DNA of 11,986 nt from the NCBI GenBank assembly GCA_031274565.1, contig JAISPY010000197.1:1-11986 (forward strand), in the 5' to 3' direction. Source of the DNA: Treponema sp. GTDB taxonomy: Bacteria; Spirochaetota; Spirochaetia; Treponematales; Breznakiellaceae. Under the pieces are notes generated by a model. The model saw only the letters and a list, made by a program, of their open reading frames with translations. It did not search any database and had not been told where the DNA came from. The first letter of the stretch is position 1. The number at the start of each line of letters is the position of its first letter. Shown here piece by piece: positions 6,327 through 11,986 of the stretch. A program made the position numbers and the translations under genes.

Positions 6327-7199
6327 ATGGCTATTTTATCCATTCAGTCTCATGTCGTATACGGCTATGCGGGCAATACCGCGGCGGTTTTTCCACTCCA
6401 GCGGCTGGGCCGGGAGGTCTGGGCGGTCAATACCGTGGAATTCTCAAATCATACCGGCTATGGGGCGTGGCGGGGGGAGGTCCTGGGGAGCGCTTTGGCG
6501 GAAGATCTGGTACAGGGCCTGGAAGAACGAGGCGTTCTGGGGGACTGTGAAGCGGTGTTGTCGGGGTATATGGGGGACGCCGATGTGGGCCAGGCGGTCA
6601 TGCATGGAGTTCGCCGGGTACGGAGCGTAAACCCCACGGCCCTCTACTGTTGCGATCCGGTGATGGGGGATATGGGCAGAGGGTTTTATGTAAAACCAGG
6701 GATCCCTGATATGTTCAAGAACCAGGTCATTACCCTGGCGGACATCATCACCCCCAACCAGTTTGAACTGGAGGCCCTCTCCGGCATGGATACCTCCTCC
6801 CTGGCCCTGACCCGGAAGGCCATTGACGCGCTCCATGCCAAAGGACCCCGGATCGTCTTGGTGACCAGTTTCCGGGAGGGCGTAAGCCCCCTGGGGAGCG
6901 TGGTACCGGGGGATCATATCGACATGCTGGTATCTGATGGCAAGGAAGTGTACCGGATCCGCACCCCGGAACTTCCCTTCACCACGATCATGGCCGGGTC
7001 CGGGGACCTTACCGCCGCGGTCTTCCTCTCCCGGTACCTAGAAACCAGGGATAGCAAGCGGACACTGGAATTAACCGCTGCCGCGGTATACGGCGTCATG
7101 GAAGTTACCTTTAGGACCGCGCGCCGGGAACTCTCCCTCATCCAAGCCCAGGACGAGTTGGCGACCCCGTCATGCGCATTTGAAGCAATCCGGTTGTAG
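6327..7199 (+). CDS. pdxY: Pyridoxal kinase PdxY
   Basis: This 290-residue cytoplasmic enzyme phosphorylates pyridoxal (and likely pyridoxamine/pyridoxine) with ATP in vitamin B6 salvage. It matches E. coli PdxY almost end to end: SIQSHVVYGYAGNTAAVFP (5-23), VNTVEFSNHTGYG (34-46), AVLSGYMG (76-83), CDPVMGD (109-115), ITPNQFELE (141-149) and AGSGD (223-227), where D227 is the expected catalytic base of the ribokinase-like fold and the preceding glycines form the anion hole. E. coli has GVGD at that point. Length is normal. Start ATG 6327 has GAAGG six bases upstream. The gene follows the ParB-like gene by 23 bp with no terminator and is probably in the same transcript. Confidence 0.95.
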   Translation: MAILSIQSHVVYGYAGNTAAVFPLQRLGREVWAVNTVEFSNHTGYGAWRGEVLGSALAEDLVQGLEERGVLGDCEAVLSGYMGDADVGQAVMHGVRRVRSVNPTALYCCDPVMGDMGRGFYVKPGIPDMFKNQVITLADIITPNQFELEALSGMDTSSLALTRKAIDALHAKGPRIVLVTSFREGVSPLGSVVPGDHIDMLVSDGKEVYRIRTPELPFTTIMAGSGDLTAAVFLSRYLETRDSKRTLELTAAAVYGVMEVTFRTARRELSLIQAQDELATPSCAFEAIRL

Positions 7200-7204
7200 G
7201 TTCT

Positions 7205-8113
7205 GTGTCGCAGGGATTTAGCAATCCGGTTCTGGAGCAGCGTTTCAAGGAATTTATCGCCCTTGATACGGATCGCTATGGGATGCTTAAGTCCCTGCTG
7301 GATGAACTGTCCTTACGGCCCCAGGTGATCACCATTTCCGGGAATCGGCACTTTTTCGTAGCCTCTCCGGATCAAGGACCAGTCAAGGGTTGGCCTCCGG
7401 GGAAGCAGCACGGGATCATCCTGGTGGCCCACTATGATCGGGTGGCGGATAGTCCCGGGGCTAATGACAACAGCGCCGCGGTATTTGAGCTTATCGAAGC
7501 GGCCTTGCGGCTGCGGCAGGCGGGGGTTCATTCCTGGCTTATTATCTTTACCGATAAGGAGGAACTGCACGCAGGAGAGGGTATCCGGGATCAGGGTTCC
7601 TACAGCCTTGCCAAGGGCTTACGGGACATTGGGTTTAGAAACAGCCGGTTTTATATCTTTGACGCCTGCGGTTCCGGAGATACCCTGATCATTTCGACCA
7701 TGGCGGATCATGTCATGCGGGACGAACAGGGGCTGGGTATCATCAAGACCCGGCATCTAGTGCAGCAGCTCCGGAACCAGGCACTGGAAACCGTGCGCGC
7801 CCTCAACATGGACCGGGTGCAGCTCATTCCCACCCCCTTTTCTGACGATGCAGGCTTCTTTCGGGCAGGCATCGCAGCTCAAACCATCACCATGCTGCCT
7901 GCAGCGGAAGCTGCGGCCTTTGGTTCCCTGCTGCGAAACAGACCGGATTTTGCGGACGTCCTGGTAAGCCGGGAGGTCCAGGCCAGCTACGATAGGCGGC
8001 TCATCCCCGCAACCTGGCGGCGTATGAACGGCCCGGAAGACAGCTATTACCGGCTCACGCCCCAGAACTTTTCGGTGGTGGTACGGTTCATCTGCGCCCT
8101 GTGTAAAGGCTAA
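7205..8113 (+). CDS. M28-like zinc metallopeptidase, cytoplasmic
   Basis: This 302-residue protein has the M28 (aminopeptidase/QC-like) zinc core. AHYDRV (75-80) gives H76 and D78; PGANDNSAA (84-92) gives D88, the bridging-aspartate block; DKEELHAGEG (117-126) gives catalytic and ligand Glu 119/120; FDACGSGD (152-159) gives D153; SDDAGFFRAG (213-222) follows. The last zinc ligand, normally the His of an H-x-P-x-D block, appears as Asn in NGPEDSY (275-281), so activity or metal content may differ. No signal peptide is visible. Start is the GTG at 7205, five bases after the pdxY stop, with only a weak TAGG upstream, so coupling to pdxY is likely. Substrate unknown; an inactive binding homologue is possible. 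Confidence 0.82.
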   Translation: MSQGFSNPVLEQRFKEFIALDTDRYGMLKSLLDELSLRPQVITISGNRHFFVASPDQGPVKGWPPGKQHGIILVAHYDRVADSPGANDNSAAVFELIEAALRLRQAGVHSWLIIFTDKEELHAGEGIRDQGSYSLAKGLRDIGFRNSRFYIFDACGSGDTLIISTMADHVMRDEQGLGIIKTRHLVQQLRNQALETVRALNMDRVQLIPTPFSDDAGFFRAGIAAQTITMLPAAEAAAFGSLLRNRPDFADVLVSREVQASYDRRLIPATWRRMNGPEDSYYRLTPQNFSVVVRFICALCKG

Positions 8114-8272
8114 ACAACAGGGCTTTAGAAAAAAACTCCCTGAAATGGGGAAAAGTAATTTTACAGCTCTCGTACCACTACATATAGCGTATTGTTGTTA
8201 AATGGTATACTATATATGGTGTCGGCTTGGCATATCAAAGACTAATTCGACAGTCTCAACAGGTCTGGATAT

Positions 8273-8334
8273 GCCCGCCGTAATGCTTCGCATTGCTTTA
8301 TGGGCGGGCCAAAACGTCATATACAACAGCCGGA
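8273..8334 (+). repeat. Dispersed nested-hairpin repeat, copy 2
   Basis: This copy matches 588-642 nearly base for base. The inner stem is GTAATGC (8280-8286), loop TTC, GCATTGC (8290-8296). The single change against copy 1 (C to T at 8281) turns a C-G pair into a T-G (U-G) pair, so folding is kept. The outer stem is shortened to GCCCGCC (8273-8279) with GGCGGGC (8303-8309), because the flanking TTTTG of copy 1 is absent. After CCAAAACGTC there is one G-to-A change and a 3-base insertion before GCCGGA. The MCP remnant begins immediately downstream. Confidence 0.75.
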
Positions 8335-8346
8335 CCGCTCAATTTG

Positions 8347-8500
8347 ATGAATAACGAATCCAGGGTGGGACGCAAGGGCTTGCAGGAAGTAGTCGTGGAC
8401 ATTCAGGAGATAGCCCGGGAATCCGAGGGGATTTTGGAGATCAATGCGGTGATGGAGAAGCCAGACCAACCTGCTTTCCATGAACGCCGCCATTGAAGAA
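8347..8500 (+). pseudogene. Methyl-accepting chemotaxis protein remnant
   Basis: Frame 1 from 8347 reads MNNESRVGRKGLQEVVVDIQ, then EIARESEGILEINAVME. After a shift near 8457-8460 another frame reads SQTNLLSMNAAIE (8459-8497). Together these are the descending arm and hairpin tip of an MCP cytoplasmic signalling domain, where ME-NIA-SQTNLL is normally continuous. About 8 bases encoding NIA are missing, causing the frameshift. Similarity ends abruptly after AIE. Only about 50 codons survive of a gene normally 500-700 codons long, with no sensor, HAMP or methylation segments, so the piece cannot function. It abuts hairpin repeat copy 2 on its left. Confidence 0.8.
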
Positions 8501-8633
8501 GCTATTTCACAGTTGAACGACGCGACGCTTAGGCCCCGCTCATTTTTGCGCATTAAGCACGGTGGTCATTCCCTAATTCGCGTCATTCGCGGACTCTTTT
8601 GTTTATATGCACCGGCCCTGACGGTAAGGCCAC

Positions 8634-8662
8634 TTGTTATTAAGCCGGATGGCAGGTATGAT
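8634..8662 (+). promoter_or_regulatory. Putative sigma-70 promoter for the serpin gene
   Basis: TTGTTA (8634-8639) and TATGAT (8657-8662) are separated by 17 bases and match consensus at four and five of six positions. Transcription would start near 8669, leaving a leader of about 100 bases that contains the hairpin at 8731-8747. Confidence 0.5.
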
Positions 8663-8768
8663 GTAGGAGCAGGATGAATTTTTCCATAGCGGTTAGGGCG
8701 ATGGGTATGTATCTATAAAAAATATAGTCTGCATGGAACAACCATGCCTGTAAAGGATGGCCCTTCAG

Positions 8769-10106
8769 ATGAAAAAGATTAACAGAACGGCTTTGGCGTG
8801 TTTATGTATGATCGTTTGCCTCGCGGGATGCGCGGTTGACCCCGTTGGACCCCCTGGGGAGGATAATGGGAAAAGCGCCATAAGCATTGTTCCGGTAACG
8901 GCAAAAGAGCTTCAGGCGCCGCTATATAGCGAAGGTAATGCAGCGGCGTCCGCTGCGGCCGATGGAGCAAATGATTTTGCTTTTCGGCTGGCCGCGGCCC
9001 TGGTAGGTCAAACCGGCGATAAAAATTTTGTATGTTCCCCCTATTCCGTATGGATTCCCCTTGCCGCCCTGGTCAATGCCACTGACCAGGAACACAAAGC
9101 CGCGCTCGTAACAGCCTTGGGCGCGGCGGGTCTTGGCGAAGCGGAACTAAACAACGCGGCTTCACGTATGCTCTACGACCTGACCAGGCAGCGCGATAAA
9201 AAAGACGCGGAGGAATACGGCGAGGGAGGCTACCATGACCCGCTAAAAATAGCCAACGCGGTTTTTGTCGACCACCACGTAACGCTCAAAAAGGATTTCG
9301 CCCAAACCTTTATGGATTACTACCGGGGCAGTTCAATCAATGTAGACTTTAGAGCTCAGGAAGCGGTTGACGCTGTAAACCAATGGGCGGAGGATAACAC
9401 GGAAGGCTTGATAACCCATATAGTGCAGGAATTTGATCCCGCGACGGTTGCCGCCATAGCCAACGCCATTTATTTTTCCGACCGATGGGGATGGGAATTT
9501 GATCCTCAAGAGACCCAAAATGACTTGTTCTATGCGCCCTCGGGCAATACGGAGGCGTTTTATATGCTGCGCGAAGGCATGGAACTAGCGTACTATGAGG
9601 ATGACCAGGTACAGGCTATGCCCTTAGGTTTTAAGACCGGCGGGGGTATGTATATCATACTTCCAAAAGACGGCAACGCGGCAGGTCTGCTGAGTGCTAT
9701 GGACAGCGGTTATTTCGATGAAATACAGGGAAATTCTGCCCGAAGGGAGGGTAAGCTGCTGTTGCCTCGTTTTTCCATCGAAAGTGATGTAATGGAGTTA
9801 AAGGATACGCTTACGGAGCTTGGCGTCCCCTTGTTTGACGCATCGGCCGCCCCGCTGACGGGCTTGTTGGAGGAAATTCCCGTGTGGATCTCCAGCGCGG
9901 TACACAAGGCGGTGATAAAGGTTGATGAAAAAGGCACCACCGCCGCTGCCGTAACGGTGATAGGAGCGGCTACCTCGGCAGGGCCGCCCGATCCCACCGA
10001 ACCCTTTGAAATGATCTGCAATAAACCGTTTGTATTCATATTGTACGGAAACACCTACGATGGCGGTACTCAGGTATTATTTACCGGCGTTGTTAATCAG
10101 CCGTAA
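8769..10106 (+). CDS. Serpin with lipoprotein signal peptide
   Basis: This 445-residue protein starts MKKINRTALACLCMIVCLAG then C21, a type II signal peptide with lipobox LAGC, so it should be lipid-anchored outside the cytoplasmic membrane. A low-complexity linker (about 22-66) leads into a complete serpin fold: FVCSPYSVWIPLAAL, ANAVFVDHHVTL, VNQWAEDNTEGLI, IANAIYFSDRWGWEF, MYIILPKDG, LLLPRFSIES and, C-terminally, NKPFVFILYGN. The reactive-loop hinge is EKGTTAAAVT (387-396), small residues after the conserved Gly as in inhibitory serpins, so a suicide-type serine or cysteine protease inhibitor is likely. The loop before NKPF is about six residues longer than in alpha-1-antitrypsin, so P1 is uncertain (near TSAG). 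ATG 8769 is preferred over 8757: it gives the signal peptide a KK start and has AAAGGA upstream. Confidence 0.93.
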   Translation: MKKINRTALACLCMIVCLAGCAVDPVGPPGEDNGKSAISIVPVTAKELQAPLYSEGNAAASAAADGANDFAFRLAAALVGQTGDKNFVCSPYSVWIPLAALVNATDQEHKAALVTALGAAGLGEAELNNAASRMLYDLTRQRDKKDAEEYGEGGYHDPLKIANAVFVDHHVTLKKDFAQTFMDYYRGSSINVDFRAQEAVDAVNQWAEDNTEGLITHIVQEFDPATVAAIANAIYFSDRWGWEFDPQETQNDLFYAPSGNTEAFYMLREGMELAYYEDDQVQAMPLGFKTGGGMYIILPKDGNAAGLLSAMDSGYFDEIQGNSARREGKLLLPRFSIESDVMELKDTLTELGVPLFDASAAPLTGLLEEIPVWISSAVHKAVIKVDEKGTTAAAVTVIGAATSAGPPDPTEPFEMICNKPFVFILYGNTYDGGTQVLFTGVVNQP

Positions 10107-10135
10107 ACCTTTACCGGGAAGCTCCGGGGATTAAA

Positions 10136-10162
10136 CGGACTTTCGCAAGCCGGGAAAGTCCG
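10136..10162 (+). terminator. Hairpin after the serpin gene
   Basis: Perfect 9-bp arms CGGACTTTC (10136-10144) and GAAAGTCCG (10154-10162) with a 9-nt loop, 30 bp after the serpin stop. No T-run follows, so it may stabilise the 3' end rather than terminate. Confidence 0.45.
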
Positions 10163-10185
10163 ATTGGTCCTCACGTAAAGATCTA

Positions 10186-10250
10186 ACCTAAGGGAGACAA
10201 ATCTCATGGTAACATGCTCAGTAGCGTGATTTCCCTTAGGTGAGCTTTTT
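10186..10250 (+). terminator. Nested hairpin with T-tract, probable serpin terminator
   Basis: ACCTAAGGGA (10186-10195) pairs perfectly with TCCCTTAGGT (10232-10241), extendable by a G-U and an A-T pair. The loop holds a second stem CATGCT-cagt-AGCGTG (10213-10228, one wobble pair). Five T residues follow at 10246-10250, four bases past the stem. The large structured loop is unusual for a plain terminator. It lies before the likely rplM promoter, so it more probably ends serpin transcription than attenuates the ribosomal operon. Confidence 0.55.
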
Positions 10251-10303
10251 ACGGGCACTTTGCTCGCCCCTTCGGACGCGATTTAACGCGATGCGCCGCC
10301 TAC

Positions 10304-10330
10304 TTGACACTGGGGACCGCTTAGTACTAG
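10304..10330 (+). promoter_or_regulatory. Possible promoter of rplM-rpsI
   Basis: A perfect TTGACA (10304-10309) lies 53 bp before the rplM ATG. The -10 is weak: TACTAG (10325-10330) at a 15-base spacing matches only three positions. A direct repeat of ACGCGAT (10276-10282, 10286-10292) sits just upstream. The RBS AGAAGG (10350-10355) is good. Confidence 0.4.
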
Positions 10331-10362
10331 AGTAGACCGTATATCAATGAGAAGGTTATGGT

Positions 10363-10791
10363 ATGGAGACGGTATTTGTAAAGCCCGCTCTGGTAGAGCG
10401 GAAATGGTTTGTGATCGATGCCGGTGGTAAGGTCCTAGGCAGGGTCGCGGCTAAGGCGGCGGCTCTCGTCCGGGGCAAGGAAAAGGCTGTGTATGTTCCC
10501 CACCAGGAAATCGGGGATTTTGTGGTCGTGGTAAACGCGGATAAGGTCGTGGTTACCGGTCGTAAGGCAGAACAAAAACAGTATTACCGACATTCCGGGT
10601 ATGTGGGAGGGCTTAAATCCGATACTTTTGAGCAGCTCATTGCTCGGCATCCCACAGCTCCTTTGGAAAAGGCGATCAAGGGTATGCTGCCCAAGGGTCC
10701 CTTGGGACGGAAGCTGCTGAAGAATGTGAAAGTGTATGCGGGATCAGCGCATCCCCATGCGGCCCAGCAGCCGGAACTCATTACGTTATAG
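10363..10791 (+). CDS. rplM: Large ribosomal subunit protein uL13 (L13)
   Basis: The 142-residue protein is ribosomal protein L13, an early assembly protein of the 50S subunit that binds 23S rRNA. Recognisable blocks are RKWFVIDAGGKVLGRVAAKA (14-33), GDFVVVVNADKVVVTGRKAE (51-70), YYRHSGYVGGL and ATAPLEK-type sequence HPTAPLEKAIKGMLPKGPLG leading to LKNVKVYAGSAHPHAAQQPE. Length is that of the family. Start ATG 10363 has AGAAGG seven bases upstream; another ATG at 10358 is out of frame. It is followed 31 bp later by rpsI, the universal L13-S9 operon order. Confidence 0.98.
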   Translation: METVFVKPALVERKWFVIDAGGKVLGRVAAKAAALVRGKEKAVYVPHQEIGDFVVVVNADKVVVTGRKAEQKQYYRHSGYVGGLKSDTFEQLIARHPTAPLEKAIKGMLPKGPLGRKLLKNVKVYAGSAHPHAAQQPELITL

Positions 10792-10822
10792 TGGAAAAAG
10801 AGTAAAATCGAGGGTAAGAAAG

Positions 10823-11215
10823 GTGATTAAGAATCTTGGTATTGGAACGGGCAGAAGAAAAACCGCGGTTGCCCGGGTGTATGTCCGAGAGGGGGACGGT
10901 AACATCGTGGTCAACGGTAAAGCCGTAACCCAGTATTTTCCCCAGGGGGAACATGTTCTCATGGTGCGTCAGCCGTTGATGGTAACTGCCAATGAGCATA
11001 AAGTCGACGTTTTGATCAATGTTTATGGCGGCGGCATTCACGGGCAGGCCGGCGCCTGCCGGCACGGGCTTGCCCGGGCGCTTTGCCAGGTTGATCAGAG
11101 TAACTATGCCAGCCTGCGGAGTAATGGATACCTTACCCGGGATCCCCGCATGGTGGAACGGAAGAAATACGGTCAGGCCGGCGCCCGCCGACGCTTCCAG
11201 TTCTCGAAGCGCTAA
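10823..11215 (+). CDS. rpsI: Small ribosomal subunit protein uS9 (S9)
   Basis: A 130-residue ribosomal protein S9, whose C-terminal tail reaches toward P-site tRNA. It begins with the family hallmark GIGTGRRKTAVARV, followed by VNGKAVTQYFPQ, VYGGGIHGQAGACRHGLARA, then LTRDPRMVERKKYGQAGARR and the invariant FQFSKR end. Start chosen at GTG 10823 because it gives the usual 130 residues and the MIKNLGIG lead-in and has GAGGG eight bases upstream. The in-frame ATG at 10736 would overlap rplM and add an unrelated N-terminus. Confidence 0.97.
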   Translation: MIKNLGIGTGRRKTAVARVYVREGDGNIVVNGKAVTQYFPQGEHVLMVRQPLMVTANEHKVDVLINVYGGGIHGQAGACRHGLARALCQVDQSNYASLRSNGYLTRDPRMVERKKYGQAGARRRFQFSKR

Positions 11216-11248
11216 AACGCCGGGGGTTTCCGGTACAGTGAATCCCCT

Positions 11249-11854
11249 ATGACGGTGGTATCGGTACGATCCTCAGGGGATCCGGCGGTGTACCGCATTG
11301 AGCTTTCAGATGGTTCTCTGTTTTCCCTACAATCTGTTTATGTCTCCCCCTATCAAGCGGAGTCCCTCTGTGTAGCGGAGCGGGCCTTATCTACAGAGGA
11401 GGAAGGGGCGTTGCGGTTTGCCGCATCCTGTTTTCGGACAGAACGCCATGCCCTGCGCTTGATATCCCGGGCGGAACAGAGCAGCCGGGGTTTGGCCTAT
11501 AAACTGGAACAGCGGGGCCATGCGGGGGCGTGTATACAGCGGGTGCTTGCCCGGTTGATCGAGCAGGGGCTCCTCAGTGATTACCGGTATGCCCGGATGT
11601 GGCTGCAAGCCCGGCTTGCGCGGAAACTCGAAAGTCCCCGGTACCTTATCATGGCCCTCCGTGGCCGGGGTATTCCCCGGCATATTGCCCAGGAAGCCCT
11701 CGCTTCGGTTCTGGATAGGGCTACAGAATCGGCCATGCTGAGCCAGTACCTTACAAAAAATCACCTTAAAGCAACGGATCGTTTAAGCCAAAAACTAAAA
11801 TACGAAGGATTCTCCGCCGAGGTGCTTGCCGCGTGGGAAGCAGAAGCATGGTAA
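11249..11854 (+). CDS. recX: Regulatory protein RecX
   Basis: The 201-residue protein is a RecX-family modulator, which in studied bacteria binds RecA filaments and limits recombinase activity. The middle shows the family's three-helix repeats: ALRLISRAEQSSRGLAYKLE with QRGH, then VLARLIEQGLLSDYRYARMW, then RYLIMALRGRGIPRHIAQEA. The last part (about 155-200) has a further LKATDRLSQKLKYEGFSAEV repeat. Length is typical. It lies 33 bp after rpsI, possibly in the same transcript, but recA is not in view. No clear Shine-Dalgarno precedes ATG 11249, and a GC-rich partial inverted repeat (GGGG near 11222, CCCC near 11243) could cover the start, so expression may be low or start elsewhere. Confidence 0.9.
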   Translation: MTVVSVRSSGDPAVYRIELSDGSLFSLQSVYVSPYQAESLCVAERALSTEEEGALRFAASCFRTERHALRLISRAEQSSRGLAYKLEQRGHAGACIQRVLARLIEQGLLSDYRYARMWLQARLARKLESPRYLIMALRGRGIPRHIAQEALASVLDRATESAMLSQYLTKNHLKATDRLSQKLKYEGFSAEVLAAWEAEAW

Positions 11855-11900
11855 GGGCCTTCTTCCCGCAGTTACCTCCGGGGAAGGGGAGCTGGAACCT

Positions 11901-11986
11901 ATGGCGCCGTGGAAAGACCTGAAACGGATCCCTCCAGAACCCAGACGAGCGGTTTACCTGCTGGTCTGGCAAGGCTGGCGTACCTA
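11901..11986 (+). CDS. Start of an unidentified gene, cut by window edge
   Basis: An open frame from ATG 11901 runs to the window end (28 codons, MAPWKDLKRIPPEPRRAVYL then LVWQGWRT). A purine-rich GGGGAAGGGGAG lies about nine bases upstream and could serve as RBS. The beginning of a hydrophobic segment (AVYLLVW) may be present. The gap after recX is 46 bp. Too little is visible to name a family; the frame is also open upstream of the ATG, so an earlier start is possible. Confidence 0.45.
   Translation, partial: MAPWKDLKRIPPEPRRAVYLLVWQGWRT

Larger units (their letters stand above)
8114..8768. other. Decayed intergenic region between the peptidase and serpin genes
   Basis: About 655 bp without an intact gene. 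From left to right: an AT-richer stretch (8114-8270) with no clear terminator after the peptidase gene; hairpin repeat copy 2 (8273-8334); an MCP remnant (8347-8500); a tandem ATTCGCG pair (8576-8582 and 8585-8591); a promoter (8634-8662); a possible 14-codon ORF (8674-8718, MNFSIAVRAMGMYL) with AGGAG upstream; and a hairpin GCATGG-aacaa-CCATGC (8731-8747) just before the serpin ribosome-binding site. Confidence 0.6.

Noticed and set aside
8293..8496. 67-residue ORF in the spacer before the serpin as a real gene
   Set aside because: Its start lies in the hairpin repeat and its body is the first half of the frameshifted MCP remnant.
10186..10250. Known L13 leader or riboswitch upstream of rplM
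   Set aside because: The structure precedes the likely rplM promoter and ends in a T-tract, which fits a terminator of the serpin transcript better; I cannot match it to a known leader class.

Overview
The window looks like a spirochaete chromosome, most likely a gut-type treponeme. This is an inference: most of it is roughly 50-55% GC, a decayed chemoreceptor fragment has the treponemal wording of the MCP signalling tip, and there is a metallophosphoesterase plus ParB-like gene pair with a pdxY neighbour. No rRNA or tRNA gene, CRISPR array, transposase, or phage gene is visible.

Layout. (1) Positions 1-425: the 3' part of a very AT-rich CDP-alcohol phosphatidyltransferase gene. Its composition is unlike everything to the right and it probably ends an imported segment. 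(2) 426-803: no supportable gene, but a structured intergenic repeat. (3) 804-4233, minus strand: AI-2E/PerM-family membrane protein, then a 89-residue ACT-domain protein, then a SulP anion transporter with a C-terminal STAS domain. GTTTAAAC palindromes and a GC-rich hairpin lie in the gaps. (4) 4234-4580: a divergent intergenic region with a good promoter (about 4512-4539) reading right. (5) 4581-8113, plus strand: an apparent operon of a 32-codon leader ORF, a calcineurin-like metallophosphoesterase, a ParB/Srx-fold protein, pyridoxal kinase pdxY and an M28-type metallopeptidase. The first junctions are ATGA overlaps. (6) 8114-8768: a decayed intergenic region holding a second copy of the hairpin repeat, a frameshifted methyl-accepting chemotaxis protein remnant and a promoter for the next gene. 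(7) 8769-10106: a serpin with a lipoprotein signal peptide, followed by two hairpins, the second terminator-like. (8) 10304-11986: housekeeping rplM-rpsI, then recX and the first codons of an unidentified gene cut by the window edge.

How they work together: the minus-strand genes are membrane transport plus a small regulatory domain, with no obvious shared pathway. The plus-strand operon joins a putative phosphohydrolase to a ParB-like protein by translational coupling, followed by vitamin B6 salvage and a peptidase; a common role is not evident. The serpin is a stand-alone, probably surface-anchored protease inhibitor. rplM-rpsI is the universal ribosomal pair.

I see no convincing wholly new system. 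The most informative oddities are the coupled leader ORF, the nested-hairpin repeat beside an MCP fossil, the lipoprotein serpin, and altered metal-ligand positions in both hydrolases.
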